DNA of 64,000 nt from Myotis daubentonii (GCF_963259705.1 NC_081850.1:34829892-34893891), one strand, 5' to 3'. Shown: positions 12,126-23,783, counted from the first letter of the stretch. Numbers and translations: made by a program. Notes: generated by a model from the letters alone, not told the origin.

Positions 12126-12963
12126 AAAGTTCATGGCAAAGTTAACAAAATCAAGACATTTTAGGTATTATTATTAGTTTTGTGGCAGCATCTCCAATCT
12201 CTTAGGCAGTCCTCATTTTTGAAATAGGGTTAATAGTTCATCTGTCTTTCATGTGCAGTTTAATAAATGACAATTAAAAAAGGTCTCCCTAAAAATACAA
12301 GAATAATAATGCTGATCACCAAGTCTGCCTGCTCAGAAAGGTCTTATTTCAGACATGCTAGTCTAGGTGTTTGCTTGCCAGCCAAAGAATCTGCCTTTCT
12401 CCTGGTGACTATAGATGTCGGAACAAAATACAAGCATGGTTGTACCAGCATGGAGGATGGTGAGCGTGCATATAAGCAGAGATTTCAGTAGCACCTAAAA
12501 AGATAGTCAATATGATTATAGACGGACAAGTCTGAGAAGGGAAATAAAAATGTGATAGAATGATGAAATGTTTATTATTTTCAAAGCCAAGTTTCTTTTA
12601 TAATGAATAAGAGAGAAAAATTAAATAAAGGAAGTGCCCAGAATTCAAAGCAGAAGACATACAGAAAAGAACAAAGACACTAGCTAGGAAGGCAAATATG
12701 CCAGGTTGAATGGATCACCTAGGACTGTACAAGCTTTTATCAGCACATAGCTTAGGGACTTGATTTGGTATTCTTTCTTATATCCCCTCTGATCTTCTGC
12801 CTAATTTTCTTATCTTTGCTTTGAGGTGAAATTGTATTTTAGCCTGTTGTGTAATAACTGAACTAGATGAAAGAATGGAGGTGGTCAAGAAGCAGGTAAG
12901 TGGACCGTTCAATCAGAAAGCAGTACGAGTCAACTTTTGGGGCTGTTGTTTTTTGCTCATTAG
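12126..12963. other. Intron sequence before exon B
   Basis: No repeat or gene was recognised. It ends in the acceptor of exon B: a T-rich stretch (GTTGTTTTTTGCTCATTAG) at 12945-12963. Confidence 0.5.
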
Positions 12964-13054
12964 GAAAGATGTTCCCGACATTCAGTGACATCCACTTGGC
13001 CCCCTTTTCTGACGACCAGCTCTACATGGAACACTACTCCAGAGCCAACTTTTG
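12964..13054 (+). CDS. CARM1L: CARM1-like arginine methyltransferase, exon B
   Basis: With the base carried from exon A it codes for GKMFPT...[12 protein letters not shown] plus two bases. It matches the CARM1 segment that opens the beta-barrel domain after the double-E loop (CARM1: MFPTIGDVHLAPF). The acceptor is ATTAG at 12959-12963 and the donor is GTAATG at 13055, a weaker donor than the other exons have. Phases are 1 in and 2 out. No stop or frameshift is present. The short length (91 bp) and continuity of frame with exons A and C support a true exon rather than a retrocopy. Confidence 0.88.
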
Positions 13055-13088
13055 GTAATGTTCTCTCTTTTCTTTCCTTTTCCTTTAG

Positions 13089-13313
13089 CAGTGGTTCTCA
13101 ACCTTCCTAATGCCGCAACCCTTTAATACAGTTCCTCATGTTGTGGTGATCCCCAACCATAAAATTATTTTCGTTGCTACTCCATAACTGTAATTTTGCT
13201 ACTGTTATGAATCGTAATGTAATTATATATGTTTTCCGATGGTCTTAGGCGACCCCTGTGAAAGGGTCGTTCGACCGCCAAAGGGGTCGCAACCCACAGG
13301 TTGAGAACCGCTG
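13089..13313 (-). mobile_element. SPIN-like hAT MITE, copy 1
   Basis: The 225-bp element begins CAGTGGTTCTCAACC and ends GGTTGAGAACCGCTG, hAT inverted repeats. Flanks share CTTTAG (13083-13088 and 13314-13319), a shifted remnant of the 8-bp duplication. It carries the SPIN-type subterminal stretch with TCGTTCGACCGCCAAAGGGG. It lies in reverse relative to the copy at 32479. No transposase is present. Confidence 0.85.
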
Positions 13314-13334
13314 CTTTAGAATAAAATAGAGTTT

Positions 13335-13530
13335 CTGAAATGATTGGCATTTGGGGTCATATATTGGGACTGAGGGCTGTCCTCTGCACTGTAGAATGTT
13401 TAGCGGCATTTATGGTCTGTATCTACTAGATAACAATAGCATCTTCCTCCAGGGTGACAACCAAAATGTCTCCAGACATTGCCACGTGTCCCCTTGGGGG
13501 CAAAATCACTCCCCATTGAGAACAGAATAG
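13335..13530 (-). repeat. MER5A hAT-Charlie MITE
   Basis: Reverse complement of MER5A, including 'GACAACCAAAATGTCTCCAG', 'ACATTGCCACGTGTCCCCTTG' in part, and 'GGGGGCAAAATCAC'. Confidence 0.75.
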
Positions 13531-13668
13531 ACAAATCAGAGAACTGCTTAGTAATATCAAACACCCCAAAGGCTACCCATGAGGCTAATATGACATCTTC
13601 CCCCTGACTGCTGTAGCTCTCTTTCTACTTTTCAGCATCCATTTTGTTGGCTCAGGCCTATGGCTTCT

Positions 13669-13896
13669 TTTTTTTTTTTTAATATATTTTATTGATTTTT
13701 TTTTTTACAGAGAGGAAGGGAGAGGGATAGAGAGTTAGAAACATCGATGAGAGAGAAACATTGATCAGCTGCCTCCTGCACACCCCCTACTGGGGATATG
13801 CCCGCAACCAAGGTACATGCCCTTGACTGGAATCAAATCTGGGACCCTTCAGTCCACAGGCCGACGCTCTATCCACTGAGCCAAACCGGCCAGGGC
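13669..13896 (-). mobile_element. Ves SINE
   Basis: The reverse-complement tail comes first (T-run, then AATATATTTTATTGATTTTTT). The body includes GATCAGCTGCCTCCTGCACA, and the head ends ACTGAGCCAAACCGGCCAGG. Minus orientation. Confidence 0.93.
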
Positions 13897-14939
13897 AGGA
13901 CTATGGCTTCTATTAGAACATGCCTTTGTCAGAGAACATATCAATCAGTATTCCTCATTGTAAATGGGTTGATTAAAAAATTTGTGGAGTTTTCCAAATT
14001 GGCTGTTGGCTTTTGTCAGTTCACTTCACCCTCTGAGACTTGGTTGTTTCATTGAAAAATGAAAACTAACACAAAATTCTTCCTGTTCTAAACCACCATT
14101 CTTTCTAGCATTCTTTTCTGAGAGCTGGTTTTTATAAAGAGTAAGAGGGGAGGATGATAATATTGGACCCATGGAGGGAGAAACAGAACAAATAGCATCC
14201 TAGCGGGAATGTTAGGTGGGTAGGAGGGAGCACAGGCATGTGCCGGCAGATGGATGAGGATGGATGCTACAATTTAAGCTTTGAGTTCTAGCTGAGGTAA
14301 GCAGAGCCCTCCAATAGAGATATCCAAAGTTCATTTCCCAGGTTTGCTCTTTATAATTCTTTCTTTTGGTGAAATGACAGCAAATAGGAAGTGCTTTGGT
14401 TTCCTGGGTTACAAATTCTGTGAGAAGTAGGGTCAGAGGGCTATACTTTTCCTTTTCCCCAATGCTTTCTTGCAAAATAGGCTTTCCTACCACAGACTCA
14501 TAGCACTATGTGGCTTCTGCTCAATCTGTAATTCTGAAACGTCAAGCCAGAGACTTTCCATTGGGGGTAAAGAGCCTATTGGTATGTGGAGGGCAATGAA
14601 ATGGGGGAGACCTTACTTATGATTATTGTTCTGGAAGGCCTACCCTAACTGTTTATATTTTAAATGTGTCCTCCTTATTCAATCTCCATTGAAGAGTTCA
14701 GAATTCAAATAAAAGAGTAGACGGGGAGGTTGATTGTCCAGGCATTCCTTGTGTGACCTCCCAACCATACCATCTGCAGGCAGCTTACTACCTTGAGACT
14801 ATAAATGATAAGAGTGGACTGGCTAGGCTCCCCATAAGTATACAAACATGCTGCTACTTATTCCACCTAAAAAGAAAAAAAACTTTTTTTATATCTCACT
14901 TCCCCCGTCAGCCACCGATCACCCATTTAAGTCCCCTTG
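13897..14939. other. Intron sequence, nothing recognised
   Basis: No exon, RNA gene or confident repeat was recognised. Confidence 0.45.
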
Positions 14940-16190
14940 CAGCAAAATTTCTAAAAAGAGTCATCTCTACTCAGCCATCTCCAGCTGCTCCCTTCAGTTT
15001 TTCTCAAGACACTCTACCGAAACCACCCTCATCAAGGTCCCCAGTGCCCTGACCTCCACATAGCTAACGTCAGTGATCAGTTCTCACTTCTCGACTTATT
15101 CAACTTGCCAGCATTTGAGCAGAATTATTTATTTGTCCCACATTCTTTTGATTTTTCTCCCTGGTCACTTTCTCAACCTGTCCTCCTCTGGTTGGTACTT
15201 GTCTCCTTAACCCCTTGATGTTGGAGTGCCCCAGGATGAAGCCTTTGGACCTCTTCTCTGTCCACAGTTGTTATGCCCCTGGGGAGTTCACCCATTCCCC
15301 AAGTTCACATACCATCTATATACTGATGATTCCCAAGTGTATCTTTCTAGCTCAGACATGTCCGGGGAACTCCAAATTTTTCACAGCCAACTGCCTCCTG
15401 TGAATCTACCTTTGGAGAGACTTACCAGGTCTAAAACTCAACTTCTGATCTTCTCCACTCCCACACAAACCTGCTCAGCTCATAGTCTTTCTACCCCAAT
15501 TGCTAAGAAGTTTATCTCCCAATCGCTGAGCCCCCAAACCTTAAAGGCCTCTCTTCTTGTACCCCAGAGGAAAACCATCAAGAAATTATGTTGGCACTGT
15601 TTTCAAAATATATCCAGAATCTGACTAATTCTCAATATGTTCGCTGTTCTCCCTTGATCCCAATACTATCATCTAATCTTGATTACTGCAATAGATTCTT
15701 AACCCATCTTTCCCAACATTTCCAAAACCTTCCAGTGGGTTCTCCCCAGCCTGGCTCTTCATTTCCTACCATATTCAGTCAGCTCCATCCACACTGGTTT
15801 CATGCTCATCCTTAGACATATCAGACATGCTCCCACTGAAGAGCCTTTGCATTTGCTGACCTTTCCATCTGGAATACTTTTCCCTCAATATTAATGGCTA
15901 CTTCCCTCACCGCCATAAAGTCTTCATTAAATGCCACCTTCACAATAACCCCTACCCTGACCACCATATTTAAAATAGTGACCATACACATTTTCTGCTC
16001 TGTGTTTTTTCTGTAACAAGTATCACCTCCTAAATGACATATACTTTCTTTCTTTATCATTGTTTATTTTTGTATCCCTCCTGATAGACTGTCAGCAATT
16101 ACAAGAGCCAGAATTCTATTGATTTCCACTGTCTCCCAAGCACCCAGAACAGTGCCTGCCACATGCTAGGCCTTCAATAAATATTTCTGA
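14940..16190 (+). mobile_element. LINE-2 (L2) 3' fragment
   Basis: A long, ordered, diverged match to recalled L2 sequence: 'CCATCTATATACTGATGATTC', 'ATATATCCAGAATCTGAC', 'CTTGATTACTGCAATAGATT', 'GAGCCTTTGCATTTGCTGAC'. The usual L2 3' end 'CAATAAATATTTCTGAATGA' is at 16174-16193. Frames inside it are remnants of L2 ORF2 with many stops. Confidence 0.88.
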
Positions 16191-16479
16191 ATGAGTAGAA
16201 ATTTCAATAATCTCAAGCATCTACAGAAATAATTGCTATTAAGATTTTAGTTGATATCTTTTCAATTTTTTCTGTTCTTCTTTATAAAATAAGAATCATA
16301 CCATTTTATAGCTTTTATTTTGTTTTTTCTTACTTTGACAATACCTTGTTGACATTTTCTCATTCTGTTATTCTTCTATATTCTACCAGAATATAGAACT
16401 TTATAGAATTTTATACTCTAAATTCTAAAAGTAACAACACTGAAGTAAGTTTCCTATTATAGAAATCTTGATGTACATT

Positions 16480-16700
16480 CTGATTATTTCCTTACAATAA
16501 ATTGCTAGAAGCAGAATCACTGGACCAAAAGGTGTGAAGAAGGAACTTTAAAAATTGTTCTTATATATTGCCAAATTGCCCTGTGGAAAAGTTTTACCAA
16601 TTAACACTTCCACCAGTGGAATATGAGAATGTCTGCTCAGTCTTGCCCATAAGGGATATGTTTTATTTTTTTAAATGCCAATTTGATTTGCAAAAAAAAA
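16480..16700 (+). repeat. Old L1-type LINE fragment
   Basis: The wording 'TTGCTAGAAGCAGAATCACTGG', 'CAAATTGCCCTGTGGAAAAG' and 'CACTTCCACCAGTGGAATATGAG' is characteristic of old mammalian L1 3' sequence. The subfamily is not resolved. Confidence 0.55.
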
Positions 16701-17099
16701 AGTGGTGGCCAGTTTATTTTTAATCTGTACTGCTTTGATAGCTGGTGCATTTGAATTATTTTATTTTTAGTCAATAAACACACAAAAATATTTTTAAAAC
16801 CATATAGTTCTCAAAATTTACAGCCTTTGCTTTCTTTCTAATTTCCCTCCCTTTATAAAGCAGTTTCTGCATTAGACTACTAGCATGTGGATCTTCAGTT
16901 GCATTGCCCCAGGGAACAGGTGGTGAAAGCTTGCAAGGTTTCTGTTAGAAGAAGCAAAGAAGTGGAAATGCTGGCTGAGAGGAAGAAGGGGGATGAAAAA
17001 AGAAATGAGTTTGGGTGCATTCTGAGGGAGTCAGCTGAGAGACCTAGGAACAGCTCACAGGCTGAATAAGATCATCAGGTATAATGAGTTATTAGTCTT
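16701..17099. other. Intron sequence, nothing recognised
   Basis: No gene or repeat was recognised. A 60-codon frame at 16887-17069 is Lys/Glu-rich without a recognisable motif. Confidence 0.4.
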
Positions 17100-17485
17100 C
17101 ACATGACTCTCTCCTACCGATAGCTCTTGACACCGTTGGCTCTTCACATCTGGAGCCTAAACATGGTTGTCCTTCTTTACTGGCCCCAACTGCTCAGTCT
17201 CCTCCCCATCATGGTCCAAATCTTCAACACTGGATTGACTCCAGGTTCATTCTTCATTGTCTTCCTCGTTCTGTCCGTACTCACTTCCTTACTGATCTCA
17301 TTCAGTCTCCTGACCGTCAATATTGTCTTTAGGCTGACAACTCCCATGGTTAGAACTCCAGCCCAGATCTCTCCCTGGAACCATAGACTTCGGATGTTAA
17401 CAAGTCTACTGAGATGTCTGTCAGGTATCTTAAATTTTACATGTCCAAAAGCAAGCTGCTGCTCTTCACCGCCACCCCCTTAGTA
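17100..17485 (+). mobile_element. LINE-2 (L2) fragment
   Basis: Diverged L2: 'ACTCCCATGGTTAGAACTCC', 'TCTTAAATTTTACATGTCCAAAAGC'. It corresponds to L2 sequence partly upstream of the larger L2 block at 14940-16190. The 118-codon open frame inside it (17127-17483) is a chance survivor. Confidence 0.75.
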
Positions 17486-17519
17486 CGTTTATTGCAGTTA
17501 CCGAACAGAAAGCATAGGC

Positions 17520-17690
17520 AAACTGGCAGTAGTTAAAAGCTGGATGAATCAGACTCTAGAACCAGACTGAACTGTGCTTAACCCTGGGTTCTATCAATTA
17601 CTAACTGTAAAACCTTAGCCAGGTTAGTTCAGTCTTTCTGAAACACAATTTCTTTGTTTATAAATTAAAGATCACAGTATTACCTCCCTG
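17520..17690 (+). repeat. MIR SINE
   Basis: MIR order is visible: 'AGACTCTAGAACCAGACTGA', 'AACCTTAGCCAGGTTAGTTC', 'GATCACAGTATTACCTCC'. Confidence 0.6.
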
Positions 17691-17952
17691 GGGGTGGGGG
17701 AGTTTCAGTTTCAGGGCAGTGCGAGGGGTCTGCCAGACGCTGCATGTATCTCTCCCAATTGTAGATTCAGGGACTGTGGAAATAAACAAGGGTGGGTATG
17801 AGCCCCTTGGATACCCCGTGCAATGGACTTGGTTCAAATCTTCATTTACTACCTGTCCTCCATAAGCCCTCATCTACTAGAGGCATCCTAAACTCCCTAG
17901 TATCAATATCAGTTCACCCTTGTTATCTAACATTCTTTTAAAAATTGAGATA

Positions 17953-18120
17953 TTTGCCTGACTCGTGTGCCTCAGTTGGTTGAGCACATGCCCCGGTTGC
18001 AGCTCGATCCCAAGTAGGGAACATGCAGAAGACAGCCGATCAATGTTTCTCATCAATGTTTCTATCTCTCCCTCTCCCTTCCTCTCTCTGAAATCAATAA
18101 AAACATATTTTTTAAAATTG
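17953..18120 (+). mobile_element. Ves SINE, 5' half shortened
   Basis: The head is GCCTGACTCGTGTGCCTCAGTTGG. Part of the body between the A-box region and 'GGTTGCAGCTCGATCCC' is missing. The tail is GAAATCAATAAAAACATATT. Confidence 0.88.
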
Positions 18121-20803
18121 AGATATTCTCCTTTCACCCACATAGTTGCTTCGTCCCAGAAGCCCAGGTCCTCTGGAGAAGGATTGGGGAATATTTACCA
18201 AAACTGCTTGTGGTGCTTCAGGGGCCTGGGTCTCCACTTCAGTCATGGACCAGTGGTCTCTGGACCCATAAACCAGATCTGGAAATTAGTTCTGCCAATT
18301 AAGTGAGGGGCCCACTCTTTGTATTGTGACAGCTGATGCCATCAGCTCACCAGCTAGCAAGTTTGTTGTTATCGTTCTTGTTGTTCTGCAAATTGAGTAC
18401 CATCCTAGTGACTGTTCATCTCTTTCACCTCTCTGGTAACACTAGGACCTATCAGCATCCACCACAGATCCCTGTGGGTCAAGGTATTGCCACTCTAGCC
18501 TTGCTGTCTAACACAGTATTATGTCATTTTTGCCTATGACAGTCAATTACTGCTTTATTGCTTCTGACATTTTTAAAATTCCATCCACATTGTGCTCATT
18601 GAGAGCATAATTTAATGGCAACATCATCTATTATTATTGATCTACTGAGGAGAGCCACCGTAAGCATCTCAAAAATGCCACTGCTCTACTAAGTTACTCC
18701 AGGTTACCTCATAAAAGGAAGGTTTTCTGGGCTCTGCCTGAGAACAGTCACGTAGAATGTTCTTAGATCTTCTATAGTAAATTCATCTATGATTGCCACC
18801 TCTCTGAGCCTTCTGACCCTTTCCTCAATACTATGCTACAGAAGTTCTGGAATCTCTGTCTCATTAACTGCAGACCTCATGATGACCAAGCTTCAAAGCG
18901 ACTTCCCAGCAGACCATGAGGACTAGTCTCTTGCTAGAGCATTGAATCCGTGGAGTGCCCCTTGTCAGTAAATTGTACCCTCGCCTGACTTATATTCTAC
19001 CCTAGTTCAACACCTTTAAAAATTCATTTCCATACATATTTTCCTGGTTCTTAGCAGAAAATATTAACCAGCTTCTGCAGTTCCTTAGGTGTGAAAGTTA
19101 TCTCCTCCTAGAATAGGAATCATACTTACTGCTTAGACAGTGCTGGAGTTATCAGCCGGACAGCAGTGAGTAACCATGAGCATGGAGGCAGTGGGCAGTA
19201 GTGAGGCAGATCCTGAGGGGAATAAAATTATTTTGCAAGGCACAAGCTTCAGGATAAGTTGTGCAGTCTTCAGGCAAAGGGAAGCTATTCTCTGCTGTGA
19301 ACAGGTATAAGAATTCTGCTTCTACTGGCCTGAAGTAGTGATGGGAGTTGGGAAGGTGTTTTCAGGATTCTCTGCATTGTCCACTCAGCTATCCCAACCC
19401 CAGATCTCAGAGCCCTACTCTTTCCCTGTCAGGGCTCCAATATTATACATAAGACAGTCAAAGTTGCCCGTCCAATCTCCTTCACAGCTCTTCTGCTCTT
19501 ACTCTTTTACTACCTCCTTTGGGGGTGGGGAGATGGGCAATTCTAATTTGAGGAATTGTCCAATTTTGTACCTGAGTTTTGGCACAGCAGGTCTGGGAGC
19601 ACCGAGGAGATAGGAATTCCTTTAAATTCTGCTAAGAAAATCCTCCTGGTTTCACAGTGTGTCTTAAGTTGGGAGTTGGCTGCCCTGAGAATATAATTTT
19701 CTTTTTTGCAATGCTTCCAATGCTGTTAACAGAGACTTTCCTGCTCCTCACTCCATATAATTATTATCACCCCAGAACCTCAAGCACACAGTCACCATAT
19801 AGCCCAATGCTTCACCTTCTACTTTTACTGCATCCTAATTAACCACCAGTGGGATCATTAGTAATTGCGATGAAACTACATGCCAAGAGTTATCACTCCC
19901 TGCTAGCAGTGAGGATTCTCTTGTCATCACATTGGTGAGTAATTCCATCTTGAGGGTCTACATTCTAGGGTCACACTTTATATTGATTGTCTTTGCTTGG
20001 GGTCTCCAGAAATCCCAGTCTTAGACACAGCTTATAAGGTACCACTATATTAAAAAATATAATCTCAGTGAAACAAGAATGAGGAGAAACAAGAGTGAGG
20101 CAGGCAAGGAGGGAAATAATACACAAGTACATTACTGAGCTGAACACTGTGTGGTATCAAACATCAAGAGATTGTGCTTGATCCATTGACTGAACCACAT
20201 CTCAGGACAGTTTATACCAGGGTGGGAGAGAAGCACAGGTATCCATTGGCTCTTATATCCCCATTGGTCAGATGTTCATCCTTCCACATTAACTACATTC
20301 TGGATTGTCCATGCATGGGCACCAGATGGGTCTCGAGGCATCTCATGATCCAGAGTCAGCAGGGATGCCTGGGGGCAGGAGGGGAGAGACACATGGTGCA
20401 GGCCTGAGAGGAAGCACTGTTGGGTTGTGCTCAGGTGGGGTCAGATGAGCCCCTACCTCAACATAGCAGGAGCAGAACACATGACTGATGATTCCAGAGA
20501 CAGGTGAGACTGAGCAAATCTGACACTTAAAAGGTGATACACCACTGCAGGAACCAAAGGAAAGGAGCCATTTCCCTTTTCAGAGTGTTATGAATGGATG
20601 ATATGCATCCCTCATGCTCGACAAGAGCAGATCCAATTGAATGATGTCAGGGATAGATACCCTTTGCGGATGGCCTGCAGTCTGTTCTTTACAGAGATCA
20701 GAAGTCCATGTGTGCAAAGGACAAGGGAAGATGAACGCAACAGGATTCTGCCACAGGCAATAAGAGCTCCCATTTTGCACCATCCCACTCCAAATATACT
20801 AAA
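18121..20803. other. 2.7 kb of unassigned intron sequence
   Basis: No exon, SINE or DNA transposon was recognised. The composition (moderate G+C, short broken frames on both strands) suggests old transposon or retroviral internal debris, but nothing supports a specific family. Confidence 0.35.
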
Positions 20804-21414
20804 CTAGAGGCCTGTTGCACGAAGGGATTCATGCAGTAGGCCTTCCCTTCCCTTGGCTGCTGGCACCGTTTTTCCTCTGGCACTTGGGACCCAGGCCTTT
20901 GCTCTGGCTGGGCTCCAGCCAGAGCCCCCCCTTCCCCCAGCTGTCAGGCTTCGCTGTTCCGCTGATCCCAGGACCCTGAGGCCTTGCAGCTCCGCCCATC
21001 CCGGGGCCATGAGGCCTCCAGCTCCGCTGATCCTGGGGCTGTGAGGCCTGCAGCTCCGCTGATCCCAGGGCTGTGAGGCCTCGTGGCTCCGCTGATCCCA
21101 GGGCCCTGAGGCCTCGCAGCTCCGCCCATCCCAGGGCCATGAGCCCTCCAGCTCCGCTGATCCTGGGGCTGTGAGGCCTGCAGCTCCGCTGATCCCAGGG
21201 CTGTGAGGCCTGCAGCTCCGCTGATCCCAGGGCTGTGAGGCCTCACTGCTCGGCAGGTTTCGGGTACGTTTGGCTTCGCTCTACCACTTGGAGCCTAGTA
21301 TGCAAATTAACCGCCATCTTTGTTGGCGGTTAATTTGCATATCACCCTGATTAGCCAATGGGAAGCATAGCGAAGGTACGATTAATTACCCTTTTTGTCT
21401 TTTATTAGATAGGT
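20804..21414 (-). mobile_element. HeliBatN-type Helitron, first of three abutting copies
   Basis: It starts CTAGAGGCCTGTTGCACGAA after a host A (20803) and ends TTTTATTAGATAGGT, where the expected final A is T. Inside is a tandem array of about 30-bp units 'AGCTCCGCTGATCCCAGGGC...TGAGGCCT' (20945-21245). The 5'-terminal module (TAATTTGCATAT...GATTAGCCAATGGGAA, 21331-21364) is shared with the copies ending at 23783 and 35434. Confidence 0.9.
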
Positions 21415-22375
21415 CTAGAGGCCCGGTGCACAAAAATTTGTGCACTCAGTGGGGAGGGGGGCGTCCCTCAGCCCGGCCTGTGCCCTCTCGCAGTCTGGGA
21501 CCCCTCGGGAGATAACGACCTGCTGGCTTAGGCCTGCTCCCGGGTGGCAGAGGGCAGGCCCAATCCCTAGGTGCAGCCCCTGGTCGGGCTCAGAGCAGGG
21601 CCAATTGGGGAGTTGGGGCACTGCCCCCTGTCATGCACAGAGCAGGGCAGATTGGGAGGTTGCGATGCCACCCTCAGTCACGCTCAGGGTAGGGCCGATT
21701 TGGGGGTTGGGGCACCGCCCCCTGTCACACTCAAGGCAGGGTCGATGGGGAGGTTGTGGCGCCACCCCCTATCACACACAGAGCAGGGTCAATCAGAGGG
21801 TTGGGGCGCTGCCCCCTGTCAAGCATAGAGCAGGGCCGATCAGGGGGTTGGGGAGCTCCCCCCTGTCACGCACAGAGCAGGGCCGATCAGGGGGTTGGGG
21901 AGCTCCCCCCTGTCACGCACAGAGCAGGGCGGATCAGGTGGTTGGGGCGCCGCCCTCTATCAGCCACAGAGCAGGGCTGATAAGGGGGTTGGGGCGCCGC
22001 CACTGTCACACTCAGGGCAGGGCTGATGGGGAGGTTATGGCTCTACCCCATCACACACAGAGCTGGGCCCGTTGGGTGAGGGGGTTGGGGCGCCGCACCC
22101 TGTCACACACAGAGCCACAGGGCGATCAGGAGGTTGGGGAGCTCCCCCCTATCAGGCACAGAGCAGGGCTGATCAGGGCGTTGGGGCACCTTCCCCTGTC
22201 AGGAACAGAGCAGGGTGGATAGGGAGGTTGTGGCCCCGCCCCTGTCACACACAGAGCCGCAGGGTGATCAGGGGGTTTGGGCGCTGCCCCCTGTCATGCT
22301 GATCCCGGTGCCGGGAGACCTCGCGGCTCTGCTGATCCCGGTGCTGGGAAGCATATTACCCTTTTACTATATAGA
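21415..22375 (-). mobile_element. HeliBatN-type Helitron, second of three, with internal minisatellite
   Basis: It starts CTAGAGGCCCGGTGCACAAA directly after the previous Helitron and ends CTTTTACTATATAGA. From about 21590 to 22300 it consists of 55- to 70-bp tandem units, 'CCCCTGTCACGCACAGAGCAGGGC...' followed by 'GATCAGGGGGTTGGGG', with about ten copies. A 260-codon frame (21440-22222) is a by-product of this array. Confidence 0.9.
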
Positions 22376-23783
22376 ATAGAGGCCTTGTGCATGAGTGGGG
22401 GCTGGCTGGTTTGCCCTGAAGGGTGTCCCGGATCAGGGTGGGGGTCCGCACTGGGGTGCCTGGCCAACCTGGATGAGGGGATGATGGCTGTTTGCAGCTG
22501 GTCACACACCCTTCAGGGTGGGGGTCCCCACTGGGGTGCCTGGCCAGTCTGAGTGAGGGGGTGAGGGCTGTTTTCAGGCTGGGACTGAAGCTCCCAACTG
22601 CTCCTTTTTTTCTTTTCTTTTTTTTTTATTCTGAGCCAGCTTTAGCTCTGAGGCTCCAGCTCTTAGGCCTCCGCTCCTGAAAGCAGGTGTCTGGTTTGTT
22701 TAGGTTCTACAATCGAAACTCTGTATCAACTCCAGGTCTGAGATCCCAGCTAGCTGAAAGCTGGTTTCTGGGGTTTTGTTTAGCCTCTATTTTTGTAACT
22801 ATGTTTCAAACTGCCAGCTCAGAGGCCTGCAGCGGCAGGCAGGGAACGTTGGAGTCCTCCGTCACTGAAGCAAGCAAGCCTCATGTTCAGTTTAAGCTGC
22901 CTGGCTGCCGGCCACCACCTTGGCTGGCAGTTAATTTGCATATTGCCCTGATTAGCCAATGGGAAGGGTAGCGGTCGGACGCCAATTACCATGTTTCTCT
23001 TTTTGCCGGGAGCCGGTCCATGCTTGCTGTTTCAAGGGACCTGGCATATATGGTATACTGTTCTTAATATGTTTGCTCACCTTCTTGGCACTATGTGTTT
23101 TAACCAAGGTCACCTCTCTGAGAAAGGTTGTTTTCCCCAGGTAGGGATTTTCCCCTGAAGTTAGGGAGGGAATAAAACCCCTCAACTAAGTGCCAGGCGG
23201 GTAATTAATCACTTTAACTACGAACAATCATGCTTAAGCTACATAATCTTTACTCCCTGGAATGGAGATAAGAAACGCCCTAACCTTTGTAATAGAGATT
23301 GATAGGATTGAATCAACTGGTATAAATACAAATGTAACAAGACAGAAAGAGACAGAACTAAGAAGACAGAACCAAAAGAGACAGAACCTAGGCACAGAAC
23401 CTACACAGAACGTTCTCTAGAGACAGAAGAACTTCGCTGGAGAGAACATGGCAAAAGATCCTGGACTGAACCTGACTACAGAAATTGGCAAGAGACCCTG
23501 ACTAGAACCTGGTGACTGAACCTGGCTGGAGAACCTGGACAGAACCTGGCTGGAGAACCTAGCGAGGGAACATGGCCACAGAACCTGGCTGGAGATCCGA
23601 AGCAGAACCTCTCTGGAGATCCAGACCAGAACTTGGCTGGAGATCCTGGCTGGAGATCCTGGCTAGGCTGCTGATCAACTGAACACTGTCTCCATGTCAT
23701 TCCTTCTTCGCCGACTCCGTCCACACCTTTGGGGACCCCTGGACCTGCTGGGGTTGGACCCCGGCATCTTTTATTAGATAGGA
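22376..23783 (-). mobile_element. HeliBatN-type Helitron, third of three, split by a solo LTR
   Basis: It starts ATAGAGGCCTTGTGCATGAG (the C of CTAG changed to A) directly after the second Helitron and ends TTTTATTAGATAGGA, followed by T. The left part is 22376-23003. The right part resumes at 23773 after the LTR and its duplication. Without the LTR, the usual end CCATGTTTCTCTTTTATTAG is restored. Confidence 0.9.
23004..23766 (+). mobile_element. Solo LTR of a class II-type endogenous retrovirus, nested in a Helitron
   Basis: The 763-bp LTR starts TGCCGGGAGCC, ends GGACCCCGGCA and is flanked by a perfect 6-bp duplication TCTTTT (22998-23003, 23767-23772). A TATA box TATAAATA lies at 23321-23328. 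Downstream are diverged copies of 'AGAACCTGGCTGGAGA' (about 23350-23670). It is homologous to 375-1119 in opposite orientation. It must be younger than the Helitron it interrupts. Confidence 0.92.

Noticed and set aside
15226..15624. 132-codon frame
   Set aside because: Part of an L2 LINE fragment; the frame continues into L2 sequence with stops on both sides.
17127..17483. 118-codon hydrophobic frame
   Set aside because: It is L2-derived sequence; the membrane-like look comes from CT-rich codons.
21440..22222. 260-codon open frame, longest in the window
   Set aside because: It is a read-through of tandem units inside a Helitron; neighbouring frames are also open, and the peptide is low-complexity.
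21590..22300. CRISPR-like array
   Set aside because: The whole units are repeated, with no constant-repeat/unique-spacer pattern, and this is mammalian transposon DNA.
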